A DNA stretch of 64,000 nt from Chloroflexota bacterium (GTDB lineage Bacteria > Chloroflexota > Dehalococcoidia > Lucifugimonadales > UBA3495), in assembly GCA_028875055.1 (NCBI GenBank), contig JAPPGG010000019.1:1-64000 (forward strand), read 5' to 3'. The notes beneath the pieces were generated by a model, which saw only the letters and a list, made by a program, of their open reading frames with translations, had not been told where the DNA came from and did no database searches. The stretch's first letter is position 1. Every line of letters starts with the position of its first letter. This document shows positions 62,432 to 64,000 of this stretch, one piece after another. Both the position numbers and the translations under genes were made by a program.

Positions 62432-63211
62432 ATGAGCCGGTCTTTCATTGTGCTCCTGGGCCTGACCCTGTTCCTGGGCGCGGGTTTTGGCGGGTCGTTC
62501 ATTGGAGGCGTCATTTACGGCCAGACCCTGGAGGACGACGCCAGCGAACTGGCTCCCAGGCTGGGGACAGCAGGCCAGTTGCCTGGCGGCGGCCAGGGAG
62601 CCGGTGCGGGCCAGCGAGGACAGGGCAGGCAGGGGGAGCAAGGCGGCTTTGCCGGCGGGCAGGCGCCCGGAAGCCAGGGACAGGCCCCTCAACCCAATGA
62701 CCCAGGCAATCTTTCCGGAAGAGAAGGAAGGCGAGGCCAGCCCGGAGCGGCAGCGGCAGGACAGGTTGGAGCGGGCGACAGCGCGGCGGAGGCGCAAGCT
62801 GACCAGGCAGAACCGGCCGGGCCTGAACCGGCGGAGACGACGGGAACTGGCGGGTCCACTGCGCAGACTAATTCAGCCACAGGAAGCGCGGCCGGCGGAG
62901 ACGGCAGCCCCCCGGTATCTGGACGTGGCGGCGTGGACGGAACGGTCCTCTCACTGGAGGGAGATACCCTCACCGTGACTTCGGCGAGAGGTGAGTTGAC
63001 GGCGCTGCTCTCCGATGCCACCACCGTGTACCAGATAAGTGAATCCTCGCGGGACTCGCTTACCAGTGAAACCAGGGTCCGGGTGATTGGCAGCAGAATC
63101 CCGGAGGGCGGGCTTGCCGCGCAGTCGGTAATCATCACACCCGCGGGCGCTGAAGGCCTGTTCGGGGCCGCAGGGGGACCGGGTGGACGCCGCAGGGGAG
63201 GCGGGCCCTGA
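62432..63211 (+). CDS. Membrane-anchored DUF5666 protein with Gly/Gln/Ala-rich linker
   Basis: The 259-residue product starts behind AGGGAGGAGAA. A hydrophobic anchor (residues 5-28, Gly-rich) is followed by about 145 residues of Gly, Gln, Ala and Pro-rich linker. A C-terminal OB-like domain then follows (DGTVLSLEGDTLTVTSARGE, then ETRVRVIGSRIP and LAAQSVIITP), matching DUF5666. The Gly/Arg tail (GGPGGRRRGGGP) resembles that of the long adaptor two genes upstream, hinting at interaction or a shared surface role. It closes the cluster. Confidence 0.8.
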   Translation: MSRSFIVLLGLTLFLGAGFGGSFIGGVIYGQTLEDDASELAPRLGTAGQLPGGGQGAGAGQRGQGRQGEQGGFAGGQAPGSQGQAPQPNDPGNLSGREGRRGQPGAAAAGQVGAGDSAAEAQADQAEPAGPEPAETTGTGGSTAQTNSATGSAAGGDGSPPVSGRGGVDGTVLSLEGDTLTVTSARGELTALLSDATTVYQISESSRDSLTSETRVRVIGSRIPEGGLAAQSVIITPAGAEGLFGAAGGPGGRRRGGGP

Positions 63212-63228
63212 CCATTGCTAATGGTCAG
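63208..63228 (+). terminator. Hairpin at the end of the envelope cluster
   Basis: CTGACCATT-GCT-AATGGTCAG is a perfect nine-pair stem whose first bases include the stop codon of the DUF5666 gene. No T-run follows, so termination efficiency is uncertain. Confidence 0.55.
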
Positions 63229-63788
63229 TCGCCGGCCCTTCCGTTACCCGGCGAACTCTCCAGACCTCCAGGAGGTACCTCCGGCGAACGGTCGCTTATC
63301 TACTTCCTTCCGGTTGACAACCGCTCCGCGTCCATAGCGCTGGTGGGGTTTTGCGGGCGATCACTTACCTGCTTACTCTGCCCCTTAACTTAAGGTGGCG
63401 GGGAGCCTGAGCTCCCCGGTTCCTTCCGGCTGCGCGTGAGCCAGTTTCACCGCTGCCCCAACCCGGCCGCCGACCTGGTAGATTTTCAGCTTCTCCGGCT
63501 CCTTCGCTGCGCCGTCAACCAGGAGCCTCTCGGATGTCCAGGGGGTATGGCTGCTGTACGCTTGGTCAGGGACATGCTGGCCACAGGAATCAAGGGCGCC
63601 TGCAGATGGAAGCCCCATCCTCCGGTTGCCAGCGGTTGCCGGGGAACGCCACGCGGACATTGCGTGGGCACGCCTTGCGAGCCGTGAGTAATGTTCCACA
63701 CTTTGCCGAAGGACCCTCATTGCCAATGATAGAGCCATTATATTAAGGTAAGCCGATCTACCATTTCTATTGGTTGCGGGAGAGTTGA
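63229..63788. other. Intergenic region of about 560 bp
   Basis: No gene is supported. AT-rich GCCATTATATTAAGG near 63730 may be the promoter region of the last gene. Confidence 0.3.
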
Positions 63789-64000
63789 ATGGGCAAGCTT
63801 CGTCCGTCCATGTCCGTTGAGGAATTTGAAGACGGCTACTTTTATGCTGCCGAGCTCAAGGCCTTTGCGCGCCAACTAGGTATTGCCGTCGGCCGAAGGC
63901 GGAAGCCCGAGCTCGAGGCTCTCATTCGCGAGTTTCTTCGAACAGGGACGGTTCCCCCAGCCAATCCCGAGCCTGATCGCCGGTCCGGCAAGTCGCGTGA
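63789..64000 (+). CDS. SAP-domain-like protein (3' truncated)
   Basis: The frame starts at the ATG behind GGGAGAG and runs off the window after 70 codons. FEDGYFYAAELKAFARQLGI and RKPELEALIREFLRTGTVP match the SAP-like helix-extended-helix of small bacterial proteins in the SAP/DUF6434 group, thought to bind nucleic acid. The rest of the protein is outside the window. Confidence 0.7.
   Translation, partial: MGKLRPSMSVEEFEDGYFYAAELKAFARQLGIAVGRRRKPELEALIREFLRTGTVPPANPEPDRRSGKSR

Overview
The window is high-GC bacterial DNA. It reads like a Dehalococcoidia or SAR202-type Chloroflexota genome. This is inferred from gene content: class III CoA-transferases, flavin-dependent oxidoreductases, a Tat-less reductive-dehalogenase homologue, a UGSC-family protein, DUF1501/DUF1800 proteins and a replication-relaxation protein. 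No rRNA, trustworthy tRNA or CRISPR array was found, so the placement is not proven.

Bases 1-16 kb look like an accessory island. It holds the end of a Uma2-like gene, a PPOX flavoprotein, a triple-HTH XRE regulator beside a 1.5 kb gene-poor stretch with seven short palindromes about 41 bp apart, and a coiled-coil HTH-like protein. It also holds a secreted S1 protease, an IS5-type transposase remnant, a replication-relaxation protein, a small secreted zincin co-transcribed with a secreted beta-rich protein behind a hairpin-rich leader, a HEPN-like protein, a CopG/PIN toxin-antitoxin pair and a large serine recombinase.

Bases 16-33 kb hold an NHL/DUF1501/DUF1800 operon, the reductive-dehalogenase homologue, a PgdA-like deacetylase, a citrate-lyase-beta-like lyase with a retropepsin-like protein, a CoA-transferase and an ABC-2 exporter. 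Upstream of the exporter lies a small transcription unit (promoter, 39-codon ORF, intrinsic terminator). A pentapeptide-repeat potassium channel and a receiver-degenerate winged-helix regulator follow. Dispersed palindromic repeats lie between these genes.

Bases 34-50 kb are catabolic. The main feature is a UGSC-family gene interrupted by an in-frame TGA at the family's selenocysteine position, followed by a hairpin that fits a bacterial SECIS, so it should be read as one 573-residue selenoprotein rather than two ORFs. Nearby are an LLM oxidoreductase, an HpaB-type monooxygenase, a double-domain CoA-transferase, a HAD-like protein, a DUF35/thiolase pair, a GMC oxidoreductase, a MidA-type methyltransferase, an MFS transporter and an aldo-keto reductase.

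Bases 49.7-63.2 kb are envelope genes. There is an HtrA-like lipoprotein protease and a Thr/Pro-rich lipoprotein, then a same-strand run: secreted protein, membrane protein, YceI lipoprotein, response regulator, histidine kinase, an unusually long HlyD/MacA-like adaptor, MacB-type ATPase and permease, and a DUF5666 protein. This looks like a stress-responsive export system. The window ends in a truncated SAP-domain-like gene.
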